The notes under the pieces: model-generated
Database searches by the model: none
What the model saw: only the letters and a program-made list of their open reading frames with translations
What the model was told of the DNA's origin: nothing
In this document: piece by piece, positions 62,151 through 64,000 of the stretch
Numbering within the stretch: the stretch's first letter is position 1
How the letters are laid out: the number at the start of each line of letters is the position of its first letter
Source: Telopea speciosissima
Taxonomy: Eukaryota; Streptophyta; Magnoliopsida; Proteales; Proteaceae
Assembly: GCF_018873765.1 (NCBI RefSeq)
Contig: NC_057920.1
Coordinates: 16,071,307 to 16,135,306 of the forward strand
Direction: 5' to 3'
Length of the DNA: 64,000 bases
Position numbers and translations under genes: made by a program

Positions 62151-62885
62151 AAGAATCACACACCTCACAATTAAGTTAGGCATATAACACACTTTTATGA
62201 CCAATATAAAACTGATTTCACCATCGGTAAGCAAGGGACGTTTTGGTCATTTCAAAGGCCAACTAGAAATTATCGATGGACTGATATGATCTCAGTTGGA
62301 CCCATACATGAGCTTCATCCACCAAATGGAAAAGGAGTGGTTTGGGGGTGAAATGACATGTTTTAAATATGTGTGAGTTACAAAACAACTCCACCCACTT
62401 GACATTCAAATGTCCAATATTTTATTTGAGTGTCCACAGGTATTGCAATATACATTATTTCAGGGCACCCAAGCACCTAATATTGGACCTAGGCTTGATA
62501 TCGCAATTTCTATCTCCAAGTATCTACCCAAATGCACCATAAAAGAAATCATAACATTGGTGAAACCAATAAACTCCAGAATTCATAAAGCGAAAGCTAC
62601 AAAGAGATGTTTACGCCTGATTAAGGTAGACGAGGATTATTCTGAAGTTACTCATTGTAGTTGTGAATGGAGGTTCATAAATATGCTTAATTGAAAAAGA
62701 TGAGCAAATTTTATGTATCAATAAAACAAGACCTTAAGCAACAATCACAAGGGAGAAGGCCTTTTTTTTTTCTTGGGGGGTAAACAGCCATACTAATAAA
62801 ACTAGAAGCAAGAGAACAAACAAACATGAGTAAAGGATCATCCTCAACAAATACGAGATAACTCAAACTAAAATAATGAGCAGCC
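62151..62885. other. Intron sequence, no feature seen
   Basis: A 94-codon open frame at 62410-62694 (+) shows no known domain and looks fortuitous. No ARP4 exon recognised. Confidence 0.35.
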
Positions 62886-64000
62886 CCTAGACCCTGACTA
62901 ATGTAGCTCTAAATAGAAAAAGGATCCTATTAGAGGCCAAACAACAGGATCTCAATGGACTGCTGGTTCGAATGGGCAGAATAGGTCAACTAGGGCAGAA
63001 TTAGGGTTAGGATGAGGTATTTGAACTAGGGTTTTATTTAGTAATGATGTGCAGGTCAAAAGGAAGCTAATGAAATAAGTTTGGAATAGGTTTAAACAGA
63101 AATTAAAATTCTGAAATTCTAGGGTTAGGGTTTTGGGTTTTGGGATTTAGAACGTAGGTTGAAATTAGGGTTTTTTATGGGAGTTTAGGGCTAGGGTTAG
63201 GGTCGAATTTTCCAGGTAGGGAGGGGAGGGTTCTATCCAAGTATGGGAGGTTTTTGATGGTTAGAAGTACTGATTCTGGAATTTTAGGGTTTTCGGGGTT
63301 TAATGGAGATGAGGGATTTTAGTGTTTGAGAGACAAATAAGGCAGCAGCTTGGGATCGAGTATAGGTAGTGGTATGAAGGGGCTGTAGTATGAATCTGAT
63401 TGAATTTTGATAATGGATGAAGGTTTAATGTAACCTAGATGATATAGGGTTTAAGGGAATCGATGGGATTCAAATAAAATAAAAAGGGGAATGATTGGGA
63501 GGGAGGATGAATGAAAAAAAACAGAATTTAAACTTCAAACTAACCACTGGAATCCACCGGCAGGAGCTTGACAATTGAAGGAACCTCCCAATCGTCTCGA
63601 TGCAAGGAGTCGCAGGAATCCACCCACCCTATCCACCTTGAAATCCACAAGGATGCACTCACAAAGGAGCAGGAACAGCAGCAGCAATCGGCCAGCAGCA
63701 GAAACAGTCTTTTTTTTTCAAATTTCAATGTGGGGGAGCCCTCCACGATTTACTATATTAATAAAATGGCTTTATGCCAAGTCCTAGTACAATTTAAAGT
63801 CTTTTCCTTCAAAAATCATGGAAGGAAGAGATTTAATCTAACTTAACTAATTTAAAACAGTAAAAGACCTATTTAACCCTACTAACTTAAGTTAAAAGAT
63901 ATCTAACTTAAAATAACTAATTTAAAAGAAGATTCCATATTAGCTAATAGGATATAAGGTCCTATTAACCAATAGGAACACTTCACTTAAATTAGACCAA
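62886..64000. repeat. Dispersed repeat copy B, runs off the window
   Basis: Begins near CTAATGTAGCTCTAAATAG and follows copy A to CCAATAGGAACACTTCACTT. Copies A and B stand in the same orientation 3.7 kb apart. Both carry scattered TAGGGTTAGGG/TTTAGGG words in their first half. Confidence 0.65.

Noticed and set aside
62410..62694. 94-codon open frame in the large ARP4 intron
   Set aside because: No recognisable motif, and it runs antisense to ARP4 in repeat-rich intron.
63120..63210. Interstitial telomere
   Set aside because: The TTTAGGG-like words are irregular and shared by both copies of a dispersed repeat.
56669..64000. Upstream ARP4 exons (region of FKRKE and GDIKDS)
   Set aside because: I searched the minus strand by eye for these conserved blocks and found none, so the 5' part is placed outside the window.

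Overview
This is nuclear DNA from a flowering plant. The protein genes are split by GT-AG introns into families found only in plants (two LRR receptor kinases of subfamily XI, a plant alpha-tubulin, a plant ARP4). The space between them is AT-rich and filled with small plant transposons: fold-back and hAT-, Mutator- and Tourist-like MITEs, Au-type SINEs and RTE LINE tails. No bacterial, viral or organellar gene was seen. The species cannot be fixed by eye.

Layout. 25-3078 (+): RLK7/HAIKU2-type LRR receptor kinase, apparently complete. 3.1-13.7 kb: transposon-rich spacer. 13761-16927 (+): CEPR1/XIP1-type LRR receptor kinase, complete. 16.9-28.2 kb: spacer with fold-back MITEs. About 28.2-28.9 kb (+): a probable transcript with a CT-rich leader, a 51-codon serine-rich small ORF and, 47 nt beyond it, a site (28838-28860) that pairs with miR160 except for a 3-nt bulge exactly at the cleavage point. 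This is the layout of an endogenous target mimic (eTM160) and is the most interesting item here. 29-41 kb: mostly non-coding, with MITEs, a 190-bp tandem duplication and low-complexity runs. 41901-44128 (+): complete alpha-tubulin gene with one intron rich in GATC motifs, preceded by three different fold-back elements in a row. 46764-56668 (-): the last eight exons (160 residues) of actin-related protein 4, convergent with the tubulin gene. Its 5' part lies beyond the right edge. Its introns hold SINEs, a nested hAT-like element, LINE fragments and a 1.1-1.3 kb dispersed repeat present twice (59.2-60.5 kb and 62.9 kb to the end).

How the parts relate. The genes are not an operon or pathway. 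The two receptor kinases belong to the same subfamily and share one intron position in the kinase APE motif. Tubulin and ARP4 are housekeeping genes. The miR160 site suggests a non-coding regulator of auxin-response-factor mRNAs. Transposon calls rest on inverted repeats and target-site duplications (TSDs) read directly. Where a TSD is quoted it was matched by eye on both flanks.
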